A DNA stretch of 64,000 nt from Corticium candelabrum (GCF_963422355.1 NC_085089.1:5133279-5197278); one strand, 5' to 3'. Counted from the stretch's first letter, positions 1 to 12,367 are shown. The notes: generated from the letters alone by a model not told the origin. Numbers and translations are program-made.

Positions 1-707
1 CTGTTATCTGGCCATCTTGATAACTTTTAATTGCAAAATGCGCTTAGTAGCAGTGCTTTGCTCTCCATTGCATAGTAGAAACCAATCAGCATTCAGTATG
101 ATGACATACATGTCACTTTCAAGCGTTGCTACTCGGGTAGGTGTTGACGTGAGAAGTACTCTAAATAAATTTGATCGTGGAATTTGGGGTGAATACCTCA
201 AGTGCAATGGCAGAACTACTTTTTTTCTTGGATATGTCTCCTTTGTTTTGTTAATTAAAGAAAATTAAGTCAGGTTAGTATACACATTATCCCCAATTTC
301 AAGATCTGATATGTTCTAAATTTAGAGTGATCCTTACTGGAAAAGCAGAAATAAAAACAAAAGTTAGCCCCGCCCCACATTAACGAACGCTTTTCTTGCT
401 TGTAGATTGGCTTTGCAAAAACTTAAGTACTCTTACGTAGATCAAGTCTAACACTTCTCATTATGCAATTTTAGAAAGATTTAGGTTTGTTTTAGGCCCT
501 TCTAGTGGTTTACGTAAACATCAGACCATGCCCACAAACCTGGGCAATCCCTACATCAGGGTACTACCGTACCCTTAGATAGGATGGTTTGTCCAAAGGA
601 ATCTCTTTGGCTATGTAACTTGGCTGTGCAGCCATAGGTGTCAAATCATGTGGTGTCAGAAATAACAATTCCACTAAAAATGTTCTTCCACTTGTTCTCA
701 AGCTATT
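1..707. other. intergenic, no gene recognised
   Basis: I see only short reading frames with no recognisable family, no splice-linked coding pattern and no RNA gene. The right edge runs into a decayed reverse transcriptase. Some of this stretch may be the 5' part of that retroelement, but nothing in the sequence proves it. Confidence 0.4.
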
Positions 708-3092
708 ATGGATTCAGTTTTTGCGGATGATTGTTCATTATGTGGTATATGGGCCATGATGAATGGTTCCTTTTCTAGTAATTTGGAGCTTTCTGTCATC
801 TGCAGTTTGATGGACGAGGTTGCTACTCTTAATGTCCACACTATTTGTCACATTCTGCGATCTGTTCGTCCCCTTCTTGCTAAAGTGTTGTCAACAGAAT
901 TCAATTCTGCTTGTTCTGGTGATTTATGGGGATATGCTCGTTTTTTTTCTTCTTGCCAAAGCTGTACTGCATTCATTCCCTCGTGGAGGCAAGAAAATAG
1001 GTATGTCGTCAGCTTAATTTTACTTTCTCGCCTGCATGAGTGGCAGGCAAGAGATCTGCTATCCTTGTGGAAAGCTGCCAGATCTGATACTAGAAATTAT
1101 ACTGAAGTCTGCAATCAAACGTCTTTGTCTCAAAAGAATATTAAACAGGCTCTATTTCTTGCCAATTCAGCAAGACTGTCAATGTTTGAGTTCACAAGGT
1201 GCCTCTCCAGATGATTCTGATGCTCTGAATGATCTTTTAACTAGACATCCTTCTCATGAGCTTGACATCCTTCTTATGTGCTTTCAGAGTGGTCAGACGA
1301 CTTTCTTGCCTCTGTCTGTGCTTCTTCGGCTGCAGTTTTGGAGTTTCTGAAGACATTCCCTCAGACCTCATCTCCAGGATTTTCAGTATTGCGAGCAGAA
1401 CTCTTGTTAGATTCTGTCTTGGGTACTGCGCTGGATGCACGAGAATGTCTAGTAAATTTAACTCGTTGGGTATCTGTGTGTCTATCAGGCCACATTGATC
1501 CTCGAATCTCTCTTTTGTTGTTTGGTACACCACTTATCGCACTTGTCAAGAAAAATGGAGATGGTTTCAGACCTATAGCTGTTGGCAAAGTACTTTGCCG
1601 CTTTGTTAGCCAGGTCGTGCGTTCAGCCATCAAGTCAAAACTGCTCGATCTTCTACTTCCTTATGGGCAGGTTGGAGTAGGAATTCCTGGAGGTCTGGAG
1701 GCTGCGTTTTATTCTTTGAAAAATATATTTCTGGTCATGCTAATGATTCTAATCTTTGTTGTCGAAAGACTGACATGGCAAACGCATTGATGTTTAACAA
1801 TTGTCACCGTTCTAGTTTTCTTCGACGAGTTTACTCAAATCTTCCTGAACTTTTTGGTTAGGTCCAGTGGTGCTACCATTCTGAAGGTGAGCCAAATCTG
1901 AAATCAGTATCAGGATTACAGCAAGGAGTCCCATTGGGACCTCTGTTATTTTCTTTGGTTGTTCTGGAACTTCTTGATAACATAAGTCCCATTCTGATAG
2001 TTGACTTCAGTTATGGTACTTAGACGATGGAACATTTGTCGGTCCTCGTACTACCATTGCTTTGTTTCTGAAATCTATATGTTTGAAATGTTTGAAAGGA
2101 CCCAGTTTGGCATTCTTGTTAATTGTGCAAAGTGTGAAGTCTTTTGGCCTTCTGGAAATCAATCCTTTCCTGGGTTCCCACCGGAAGTTCAAGGTATTGG
2201 TCACACCAAGGGAGGTGATGAATTTCTAGGCTGTCCTATTTATGGATTAAATAATTTTTTCACTGCTTCTCTTTCTAAACACATCGATAAGGTTTTAGAT
2301 TGTCAAGATCGACTATCTGACCTTGAAAATCCTCAAGTTGAATTACATCTGTTACGATCTTGCATTTCACTTTGCAAGCAAAATCACTTAGAATGACTGC
2401 ACTGGATATGACCCCCTCTTTTTCGTTGGTTTGACTCAGGAGTGCGGCATTGCTTGGAGACTATCTTAAGAACTTCAGTTCCTGAGCCAGTGTGGAAACA
2501 AGCTACACTCCCCATTGTTCTGGGAAGGCTAGGCCTACAGGGAAGCTAGCAGGACTGTGACTGCTGCATTTATTGGAAGTTGCAATGCAGTCTGATCATT
2601 GTCAGCACAACTATTGCAGTATACATCTCCACTAGATAACAACAGTCTTGCCCAGACAGGCTGATCTTTTCCTGGTGAGGCTACTGCTCAAGACAATTTT
2701 TGTATCCTGTTATCAGATCATAACAGTAACTTTGACAGCTTGTTTACTCGACATCAATTACTTGATTCTGCACTATGGTCATCATTCAAAGATAGTGTTG
2801 CCTTCCAACACTATTCTGCTCAACACTCTGGAGCGTGGCTACGGGCACTACCAAATCCTTCACTTGGCCTTGTTATGCCTCCAAGAGAGTTTGTTGCAAC
2901 ACAGTATAAATGAGTACCAGCAGAAATGCTGGGGAAGAAGGCAGCCTACTTAGGTAGCTGCTGCAGGACCCCTGGAAGATTGGCCTCAAGTTTGAAGTGG
3001 CATTTCTGGATAAATATAACCGTCTTCTTAATCTTCTTTTCTTCTTCTTCTTCTTCTTCTTCTTCTTCTTCTTCTTCTTCTTCTTCTTCTTT

Positions 3093-3125
<33 letters not shown>

Positions 3126-3735
3126 TTCTTCTTCTTCTTCTTCTTCTTCTTCTTCTTCTTCTTCTTCTACTACGTTTGTGGTTAGGAATTCCTCTGTTTC
3201 CAACCTCTCCACTGCAGCGTTGCACATGTGGTCACGTCTTGGATAATTACGGTGACCATCTGCTAGGATGTGGCAACTCAAAACTGTGAATAAATGCCAA
3301 GATTCTTTATATGAGATTTGTTTCATGTTTTATCAGCTGACTATCTTAATTGCCATCGGGAACAGCATTGTAGTAGCATCAATATTTTAAGGCCTGGTGA
3401 TGTGTTTCATGCAGATTTTGAACAAGGTCTACCAACATATTTTGACATAACAGTATGAAATTCTGTACAACCTAGCTATATTGTGCAAGCAGCGGCTTGT
3501 GCAGGAATTACAGCAGATGCTGGGGAGTCGAAAAAGGCATTCGGCACAACTCGTTAGTGTCAGCTAGCGGTGGTGTTTTCCATCTTCTTGTTTTGGAGTC
3601 TTTGGGTTTGTGGTCAGCTCACAGTCTTAAGATCTTGAAGACAATTGCCAGGAAACTGACATTTTATAACAATACTAGTATTAGTCAATCTGTAGACTAT
3701 TGGCATCCTCAATTTTCTTGTAGATTGTGACAGTT
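708..3735 (+). pseudogene. Decayed non-LTR retroelement, reverse transcriptase copy 1
   Basis: The region is broken into at least four reading frames by stops and frameshifts, but family landmarks follow in the right order. FRPIAVGKVL lies near 1568 and GQVGVGIPGGLEAA near 1668. QQGVPLGPLLFSL (RT motif with PLGP) lies near 1920. WYLDDGTFVG lies near 2012 and is the catalytic Y-x-D-D box. A Cys/His knuckle CTCGHVLDNYGDHLLGCG lies near 3214. The C-terminal motif PGDVFHADFEQG lies near 3394, and GGVFHLLVLESLGLW near 3571. The (TTC)n tract at 3041-3168 interrupts it. The C-terminal block recurs elsewhere in this window (5.8-6.5 kb minus, 46.6 kb plus, 48.7 kb minus), so the family is multi-copy here. 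The protein would be an RNA-dependent DNA polymerase with a C-terminal domain resembling a restriction-like endonuclease; that last point is inference from the PGD...FD(V/I)T spacing. Confidence 0.75.
3041..3168. repeat. (TTC)n microsatellite with CTCTTC interruptions
   Basis: About 130 bp of TTC/CTT triplets lie inside retroelement copy 1. They give spurious poly-Ser, poly-Phe, poly-Glu and poly-Arg frames that are not genes. Confidence 0.95.
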
Positions 3736-3847
3736 TCATCTCACTTGACATGTAATGTTGGGAGGTGTTATATAGTGTGAATGGTTGACTGGCTAGTCTA
3801 TGTGTAGTAGCTAGTTTAGATTTTACTTATGTTACTTACTGTTACTG

Positions 3848-3899
<52 letters not shown>
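3848..3899. repeat. (TA)n microsatellite, left part
   Basis: About 52 bp of alternating TA. It ends exactly where a pogo-like miniature element begins, and the tract resumes on the far side of that element at 4725-4762. Confidence 0.95.
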
Positions 3900-3901
<2 letters not shown>

Positions 3902-4723
3902 GTACTGACGTGATTAATACCCCAGGCCTCGAGTAAAGTGCCATCCCCACCTTTGGTCCAGGCCCTAAGATTTTCACACCTTTTTGTTCTTTAATTGGCG
4001 CTTTCTATATAGACTAGCTTCTTCAATTGCCTACGCATTTGGCAACGTGTTCTTGGCAGCGTGTTCTTGGCAACGTGTTCTAGGCAGCTATGCCCAAGAG
4101 ATATCGTAGCTTCACTGTTGAATACAAGATCAGTGTTGTTGATGGCATCGAGGCAATGGCTCGGTGGTGTCAAAACCCCCAACCAATTTAGCATTGAAGG
4201 AAGTGTGTACGGGACTGGAATGCGAAGTACGAGGAGCTAAAGCAACACGGAGCAACTCCGAAAGGAAAGAAAGCAAGAAAGATGCACGACGGACGTGAAT
4301 CATTAAGTGTACAGCTTGATGACCGGGTGTATGACTTTTGCAAGAGAGGCGAAACTTTGGCCTGGCAGTTTCTAACATCGCACTGATAGACGAAGCAAAG
4401 CGAGTTGCTGCAGAACTAAACATTGTAGGATTAAAGCAAGCAATGGATGGCTTGTCAGGTGGACGCAACACTTTAACGTAGGACTACGGTGCAAAACGAA
4501 TGAGTCTCAAGCCCTTCCGGAGGAATATCAAGATGACCTCGGATTTTGCCGACAAATTATCCGGTTGCGTGAGACACATGACAGGTGGTTAATTACTTGT
4601 CAATTGATTAAGTTAATTACTTATGCCAATTAACACCTCCAGGTGTCAGGTTTTGAGTAAAGTCTCATCTCCTAGTTTACCGTTGATGCTAGCCAACCAT
4701 GGGGGTATTAATCGCGTCAGTAC

Positions 4724-4727
<4 letters not shown>
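3899..4727 (+). mobile_element. Pogo-like DNA transposon, internally deleted, inserted in a TA tract
   Basis: The ends are inverted repeats of about 25 bp: ACCGTACTGACGTGATTAAT at the left and its complement, with one mismatch, at the right. Both ends abut TA repeats, as expected for Tc1/mariner/pogo elements that duplicate a TA target. The second inner segment (GAGTAAAGT...) appears near both ends in direct orientation. The inside carries the 5' end of a transposase-like gene only, so it is a non-autonomous deletion derivative. Confidence 0.85.
4089..4590 (+). pseudogene. Truncated pogo/Tigger-type transposase N-terminus
   Basis: Translation from 4089 begins MPKRYRSFTVEYKISVVDG, the start of the Psq/CENP-B-type helix-turn-helix of pogo-like transposases. 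It is followed, after an in-frame stop and a frameshift, by a Lys/Arg-rich part with VRDWNAKYEELKQHG, and by KKARKMHDGRESLSVQLDD. The DDE catalytic domain is missing because the element ends shortly afterwards. The family is known to bind the terminal inverted repeats. This copy cannot make an active enzyme. Confidence 0.7.
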
Positions 4728-4764
<37 letters not shown>

Positions 4765-5611
4765 CTAGATTCTGAACTCGTTCTTTGCTTGGACTATAGT
4801 AGCAGGCGAAAGTATTCATGTGGGTATTTCTTCCTTATACTCGCTTCACTCCAGGCACTATTCTGCGTCGTCGCTCTGCTTGTTCCTGATCATTGCCTAT
4901 AAAACATTTTTGTAGGAATTACGTCTCTTCATCTGCATGAGGTTGCATGACCTGATTCAATCGACCCATCTTTAGACTGAAAACCGTAGCATATGGTCAG
5001 TACGTTTCCAATTAAGTTTTTAAGCACTGAACAATATTTCTCTTCGGAACCTTAAGTCTTTGCTCTGGACATAGTTTGATGTTACTTAAGAAAGTAAAAT
5101 CAACTACAGCTTGCTCAGATGACACAGTCTGATGGGACTGCTACATTATTGTGGCATAATGATGGTATGTAAACAACAATGAAACTGAATGATGAAGTGA
5201 TGGCAAACTTTGAAATATTTAGTCACTACACTATGCGAAAGAATCAAAAATCAACGAATAGTTGTTTATTTCTGACAATGTACAAACAATGCAGCCTTTC
5301 CGAAGAAAAGAGTCTACCCCTCAAAGGGGATCCTTGGTCCAATTTGTTTGCGGAAACCTTTTTCTTAACTTGCTGAGTGTGAGTGCAAATTTCGGTAGCG
5401 ATTTGTCTTAAGCTGTGGTCGTGCATTAAAACATGCATACATTTTAAGTTTTATCTATACTATACATATATTTTACTGTACAACTGGTTATTTCTGCAAA
5501 GAATCAAATTTACAGGTAGTTAGACCTACTTCGGAGTACAGGAAGTCACTGTTTCGACACATGTACATGTGTGTACCAGTAGCTGTTGGAATGCAGAAAT
5601 TTGATTTGCAG

Positions 5612-5667
<56 letters not shown>

Positions 5668-5759
5668 CATAACAACTACCCCTCCAACAGAGGGGACTAT
5701 ACTAACTCCCATACACCATAGTCATTGGCTAGTGTCAATCTATCTAAAACAAGTTTGGC
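4728..5759. other. intergenic, with TA microsatellites at 4728-4762 and 5613-5662
   Basis: No coding sequence is supported here. The stretch contains the right half of the split TA tract and a second TA tract of about 50 bp. I see no RNA gene. Confidence 0.5.
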
Positions 5760-6535
5760 ATCTAGGTTAACAGATAACTGCTAGAAAGATAGTGTGTACC
5801 TTTTTAGTAATGGCAGTTCCTATAGAAAGAACAGTTTTTCTGGCTAGTGTTTTTAAAGTGTTTAAGCTACTTTGTGACCATGCTCCTTGCGTCTCTACTA
5901 CAAGAGGATAAAAGTCAGAGCTTGTGTATAATACGTCCTCATGGTCGCGAGCTATTTTCTCAGTTTCTCCAACTGTAGCGGCAACATTAGCTTGGTTGGC
6001 TGAATAGTTGACGCAACGATGCTATAGGGAATTTCTGATTGTTAGTTGAAATAAGCTACCCTGCCGTGATGAAAAGTCAGGATGGAAGATGTCACCAGGT
6101 CTTGTATTGTTGTGACTACTGCAGTGTTGTTCGCCTCTACAATCATTGTTATCCACAAGAACTGCATAATGAATGATGTCACGATTCGGAGTGCTCTAAA
6201 ACCACATTCAAGAACGTGATTGCCATGTGGGTTAATGATGGTGCCACAAGGGCATATAACAGACTGACAGTGAAGGAAAACCAGGATACCCAGCCAGACA
6301 CGGAGAGTCACCATAAACTCTTGAGTAGACACCGCTAGACCTAGATTTGTGTTTGGTAATGCCATAATCCATGCCCCAGAATGAGGGGTGGATACCGTGT
6401 TGAGCCATGCAGTGTGACACAGACTGGACGAGTTTCTGACTTCCTTTGAGACACAAGAATCTAATAATACCTGCAGATCGTGTTGTGTTGACTTCATAAC
6501 ATCAACATCGCTGTTTGGAAGCCTTAGCATCAAGA
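5760..6535 (-). pseudogene. Reverse transcriptase C-terminal fragment, copy 2
   Basis: Read on the minus strand, this gives SGAWIMALPNTNLGLAVS, then CPCGTIINPHGNHVLECG (the same Cys/His knuckle as in copy 1), and further on SSDFYPLVVETQGAWSQ followed by NTLKTLARKTV. These match, block by block, the 3' end of the element at 708-3735. Frameshifts separate the blocks and no catalytic core is present. It is therefore a 5'-truncated, decayed copy, the usual form left by non-LTR retrotransposition. Confidence 0.7.
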
Positions 6536-6540
6536 AGATA

Positions 6541-7944
6541 AGTGTGGATTGTTCATAATTTGTTCAGAGCTGGGCACACTACAATTATCTGGATTAGACA
6601 AAAAGCAGTTTCTCCCAGTAAATTACTAGCCAAGCTCCTAGTGAAATTACAGCTACCCAAAAATGCAGCTGGGGCTGTGTTGCAGGCTTCACGCAAACTG
6701 ACACCACCTAGTCGGACAGGTAAAGTTGCTTTCTTCCTAGATTTATGTGATAACGATGAGTTTGCTATGATCTCTAGGCATTGACGAAGAGCACGGTCAA
6801 AAAATTGAAAATACTGTTCTTATGTATATTGTATCACATCAAGAATAACGGTGTGGTTCCCTTCTCTGGGTAATGTAAATACACGCAGTGATACTGATGC
6901 ATCACATTAGATTTTACCTGTGCTCACATGTATGCACTGACATACCAAAACAATAATTATTTTGAACTATTAGATATAATCTGAAATGTAATTTTAAGCC
7001 CCATCCTACAGTGGCAACTGGTGATCCAATCGCGATCTGATTGCATCTCTGTCCACACTGGCAACTGGATCACAATCTGATCGCAATAAATCTAATTCAC
7101 ATCAAGAGGTGAATTTGATCCACATTGGATTGCGATCAGTTGAATCCAATTAGCAAAATAGTGGGCATTATTTGACATACATTACGAGTGTAGTTGGTAC
7201 ATCTACCCTTTGTTCTCGCTCAATTTCAATTGCCTTACGTTGCTGTATCAATGCTTTCCTTAGGAAAGAACACACACATGAACATCACATCAGTAACGTG
7301 ATAGCAAAGGCGGGGATATTGTTTCAAAGTGCAGTGTGGAGGCTTGCTATAAGCTGTAAACTTAGTAGATTTAATGTAGTTGAATTCATTGGATTATATA
7401 GTGTTCTGGTTTTCTAAGTATCAGGGTGTAATTGTCGCTCTTGTGTGTCTACATAGAATGATTTTTTTGGCACGGGTCAATTTATGACATGAATCAGAGC
7501 TAGATAATTTAGATAATTGGTTGCCAGTATTGTATGTTTTATGTCTGCATGTTTCAATATAATTTAACAAGTTTCTGGCTAGGCAAGGCCTTGTTCAAGT
7601 TGCAATCAACTCGGAGACTTTGATAGCTAAACAACTATTCCCAGTATTATTTGATATACTCGTAGCCTTAGGACTGCTTCTCAAGACTTTACAGTTGGAG
7701 ATCCATACAACCTGAAGTGCATATATGCATAATGTCAGTTTACGTTGTGATCTCTTAGACAGTGATGTTAAGTACTTTGTAGAAATTAATTCATACTGGA
7801 ATTGATGACTGATTAAGATTACTGGATTGTTTAAGATGCCTTTTAATGTCTGTTGTAAATAATGCATTTTTTATTGTTAGCTGACACCTAATATAAAAAA
7901 TTACCAAATTGGTTTCAATATATTGATAGCACTTCTATGTGTAG
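6541..7944. other. intergenic or 5' intron of the GPATCH11-like gene
   Basis: The earlier exons of the downstream gene must lie here or further upstream, but I could not find a convincing G-patch exon. Positions 7010-7165 hold repeated and inverted forms of GGATCACAATCTGATCGCAAT and ATTGCGATCAGTTGAATCCAA, which look like a small inverted-repeat element. Nothing else is recognised. Confidence 0.35.
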
Positions 7945-10338
7945 GTCAGGGTAGAACTGAACCTGTTCCAGTTGAAGTCAAGAACAGTTTGTAACAGAGT
8001 GTGACTATGCGAGGACAGTGCTAATCTAATTTTCTTGCAGATAGGCAAGGTGTAGGCACTGTCAGACGGCCAAAGCATAAGCTCACTTTGCGTGCGGTAT
8101 CGACTGTGTCAGCTGCCAAACAGGCACGTGTTGAGACAGAGGAAAGAAGGGACTTTCGTCAGAGAATGAGTGACAAGTTTGCACTCGTCGGAACGCTTCA
8201 AGATCTTGCCAAGAGTCAGAGAGTATGCTATCAGCTTGATCAAGCAAAAGTGATAATGGCCAAGCTGTCACTGTATAGGTTGATTGGTTAAAGCTTATTA
8301 GCTGTTTGTCTGTTAGGGTTTAAGTTGTGTACAGTCTTGGTTTTGGCCCCCTGAGTGTAGGCCAGGTGCCGACTCGGACAATGAGGATGAGGATGATGAT
8401 CAAGTTGGTTTATTGGCTGTTTAGATGTTAAATGTGTTGTTAATTTATGAGTATGTTATGCAGCCAGATGACTTTAAACTACAGTTGGTTACGAAGCATC
8501 TGAGAAGTACTCATTTTTACTGTGTGTGGTGTGGAAGTGGATATAAAGGTAAGCATTTTCCTTTATTATCTATCGTACATGCATACATACATAGTCAGTG
8601 GCTTGGGTTGTATTTATTTGTTTTAGGGGACTTGTGCGAGGGCATTAAGGTTGCACCAATAAATAAATTTTACTTATTTTTTGTTAACGAATAATCTAGG
8701 CCATTATAGGCTGATATTGAAAGCTGATCCGATATTTTATTAATGTCTGTAATGATGACAACCTAATTAACATTGTTTCATATATGTGGTATTATAGGTT
8801 TTGGTACTAGTGCGTTGTCATGAGAAAAAGTCTAACTGCAAACATTGCAGGTCGCAACACTTGCCCTCTCTCTCATGTGAAATTGTTCCCAGATAGGAGA
8901 TCTCTTCTTCAGCTTCGAACTCATTGCCATTTGCTCCTCACATGCCAACCACACTTTTACACATGTGCATGATGTTATCTGTATTATCAGCTGCAACCAA
9001 ACCGATTCCAATGTGTTCCGAGACTTGTTATATTGGCTGATATCTGATAGCCGATCTGATTATTGGTGCAACCTCAGAGTTCATCTAGGCTTCGACCAGC
9101 AAATATGTACTGCATTAGAACATTTTCTGCTGTTTTGTTGTAATTTATTTATGAAACAGAAGATATGTGTACAGCAGAGTGTAAAGCAGCCATGAACAGA
9201 CGAACTCAATACATATTGCATTCTAAAATAGCTAATCATGTACACCTAGGAGATCATGACTGACTGTTTTGCACTTTCAGTGTGATGCACCACAGAATCA
9301 ATTTTGCTATTAGACGGCAGATTATAATTAGTCAACAAGTTACATTTTCTAAACAAGCTGGCATTTTGCACATAGAGAGAGATGTCCGGGTCAGCCATAA
9401 GAGTTTACTATTCTGGCTCGAGTTTGCTTTGTCCGTCTTCTTCAGTTCTCTGTTAATCGTGTTTCTACTCATTGCAGCGGCAACCATCATATGTACTGGA
9501 AGTTGGAAGTAGTGTGGAACGCAACAGTTGAATAATACAAGTACGGATGGAGTAAAACTGTAAACTCTTCTATTCTACTCACTGATGTACTGTAGTCACA
9601 CTGATATCATATCTGCAAACGGGGAGTTAAGTAACAGTAGATAAGATTCAAAGCAAGATCACTGTCTACCGTCTGTGTCACCAAGAGTAATGACTGGAGT
9701 TTTTTGCCACATTTGGTTTACTTGATTAGACCTTCTAGGGTCTGGAGAGAAAACAGGAAACAGTTTTAATCACATTAGACTTTAGGTTAGACAGTACAGA
9801 CAATGGCATAAAAGGATGGGTGACAGGTTGTATAGACAGTATTTCACATCAGAAGATACCAGCTTTTGTGTGTGCAATACAGACTGGTACTTGCACTGAT
9901 TGAGCAACAGCAGACATATAAGCCTCAATCAAGACGCCTTCTTTTATACAATGTCTGATCAGAAGGCAAGGAAAGAACGAGATGTATGGGCACTCACAAA
10001 AATCCATTGTTTCTCTAAACTTGTTGTACCATATATATTGCAGCAGTCGGTCTGGAAGTCCGAGTCAGCGTTTGCATCTCCTTGCAATGCACTTGTATAC
10101 AAATCAAAACTGATATATTTGGTACAACTATTTTCTACTGACAAAATATTTAGACAAATGCTGCATATTAGTGTTTATCAGTTGTAGCTACAGTAGCTTG
10201 TGTCAAATATATTTGTATAAACTTTTGTGTTTTGTGTTGGCTGTTGTTCTGACATTCTTTCTCTGTTGCTTGTTGCTAGATACAGAGGAGATGATTAGTT
10301 TATGCCCGGGAGACACAGCACGGGATCATGATGATTAG
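7945..10338 (+). CDS. GPATCH11: GPATCH11-like G-patch / DUF4187 protein, 3' exons only
   Basis: Five exons can be read: 7945-7986 (QGRTEPVPVEVKN), 8041 to about 8280 (charged helical segment ending QRVCYQLDQ...), about 8360-8401 (acidic, DSDNEDEDDD), about 8461-8548 (LRSTHFYCVWCGSGYK) and 10280-10338 (MISLCPGDTARDHDD then stop). The YCVWCG...LCPG pattern is the DUF4187 zinc-binding signature that closes GPATCH11/CCDC75 proteins, and the QGRTEP...GVG block follows the G-patch in that family. GPATCH11 is a nuclear, spliceosome-linked protein whose G-patch is thought to act on a DEAH helicase. The 5' exons with the initiator and the G-patch core (GMGYKxGxGLG-type) were not found, so the start is open. 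The last intron is about 1.7 kb. The domain call is firm, the individual exon edges less so. Confidence 0.75.
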
Positions 10339-10917
10339 ATGGTTGCTCGCTTGTGCGAGTGTAATGGTCGACGACCTCGTGTGATCAAATTGTGTTTTTA
10401 AGTGAAGACTGTTTGGAATAGAATTGGCACTTGCAAGGCAAGAGTACAAGAGTACCTCATTAGATAAACATCTGAGTACTTTGTTTCACATAATTTTCTA
10501 TTCACTACAAATAGTGTGGCAGACAACATAGTTTACAAGGAAAGTTTCTTCGTTTACTGCTGTTGCCTTTAATTTTTAAGTCACTGCCTATACAGTCGTA
10601 TATACAGTCACAATCAGATAAGTGGATTGAAAGAAATTAATCGTTCTATTGAAATTAAAGCTCAAGGATCGAAGTGGCCGCCTAGTAGCCGTACTCAAAT
10701 CACTAGTATCTAGAGATCTAATCCTTTTAATAAGGTCAATTTCCAGGAGCAAGATTGTAACACGTGGTAATGTGATAGTGTATGTATTAGCCCAGCTACA
10801 TGCAACATTTCACGAACGTTTACTATGATGGGTAGTCTAATAATTGGTATTCGAAACCAGTTTTCCAGGGTGATAGTAGCCGGGACGTGTGGTTGTGGCG
10901 GCCGCGCATGAGCAGTA
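10339..10917. other. intergenic, probable promoter of the secreted CBM9-like gene
   Basis: No coding pattern is seen. The last 60 bases contain GCGGCCGCGC just before a start codon at 10918, the only GC-rich patch in this gap. Confidence 0.4.
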
Positions 10918-12193
10918 ATGAGGGCTGTTCAAGAAGCAGTGGTCTTACTCGTTGTTTTCCAAGTTATTTGCTCTTTTACGAGTACAGTCAGCTCCCAGAC
11001 TTCACTGGCAGGTGTGTGAAAATAGGTTGCATTAATCCGTTTAGCCTAAGTAATCTAAAGCTGCATGTCTATGACTAGCTAACTGAATGCACGTTAGACT
11101 TCTGGACCATGCATCCACTATGGTTTTTTCCTTCTCCGTAGTGAAGTTCTGTTCCCTCCGTTCTGAAATTTCTCAGGTGGATTGGCAGAAAGTAGAACAA
11201 TCTACTTTATTTTCTTTGTCTTCTGGGCAAGGCCAGGTGAAATTGTTAATTAAGTTTAAATGCTAACTGTTAAACTTGTAAGTTTTTATTTACAATCTCA
11301 ATTCTTACAGCCATCTCAGGAGACCGTAGTTCGCGTTTGCCACAATGCTACTCATCTGTTTATCCGTTATGATTGCGAAGACAATAACGTATCCATCATC
11401 TACCAATCAGTACAAACACAAACCAATAAGTTCTGGTGTAGATATAGTCTCTTACATGATATATTGATGTTGCACAGTGCAATGACCCTGTTTGGCAAGC
11501 AGATGCAGTAGAACTAATGATTGGTCGTGGCTCGGATTCGGTACTGTACTGGTATGCTGTTCTCATGCAGTGTGATCACCTTAAATGGATTTAGTGTCCA
11601 GGACTACCCTCGCTACTATCATGAGTTGGATTTAGGACCACACCCTGCTCTATTTGCAGCCACAATCAGCAATCCTAATGACAACTGTACAGAAATACAA
11701 GATTATTATCTTCAATGCAATACATTGGGCATGGCTTGGGAGGTACTGGTACTATGTACAGATAGTGAATGCATTCGTTTAATGGTTCTAGAGCTAAAAT
11801 TATTGTTGTTTTTGCTAAGGCTCATCAAGGCAATACATTGCTGAACAAAGATGGCTGGTGGGCAGTAATGATAATCTCGTTTGACTTTCTCGCTAGTGTT
11901 CCTGCACAAAGTGATTCATTAAGACAAAGCCATCATGAGATTCGATCAAACCGAGGTACATACTTAGCCACAACCTGGAGAGCAAATTTCTACAGAGTCG
12001 ACAGTCCTAAGGTACACAAATGCATGCAGCAGTGCCATAACAACAACCTAGTAGGGACAACAGTAATTTATTGTAATAGTGATATTTTTAGGACTCTGGT
12101 AGACTTGAATACAGTTCTTGGCAGCCTACAGACATGGTTCCCCCCTGCTTTCATGTACCGTCAAAGTTTGGAGTCCTGAACATCACCAATTAA
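10918..12193 (+). CDS. Secreted protein with carbohydrate-binding family 9-like domain
   Basis: Six exons (10918-11011, 11142-11236, 11311-11409, 11478-11540, 11602-11742, 11820-12011) plus a last one from 12092 to the stop at 12191-12193 add up to 261 codons with consistent phases. The first exon encodes a signal peptide, beginning MRAVQEAVVLLVVFQVICS, so the product should enter the secretory pathway. The rest is one beta-sandwich domain of the CBM9-like/DOMON-related type: DWQKVEQS, VVRVCHNATHLFIRYDC, CNDPVWQADAVELMIG, YYHELDLGPHPALFAATI, DGWWAVMIISFDFL, WRANFYRVDS and, at the end, FHVPSKFGVL. The alternating pattern of exposed aromatics and the closing 'xxFGxL' strand are typical of that fold. 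Several Asn-X-Ser/Thr sites occur. No catalytic domain accompanies it. The ligand is unknown; sugar binding is inferred from the family only. Confidence 0.75.
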
Positions 12194-12367
12194 GAGCACG
12201 TAGAGTGACAGAGATCTTTTGTCTGTGTACTCGTAAATATACAATATTATCAGTTGCAGTTTCTACATAATTCATCCATTCTTTAGTAACTTATTAATTA
12301 ACTGTGTCTTTAAACTTAGTAAGCATACCCCACTATAACACGACCAGATCTAATCTGAGTGACTAAA

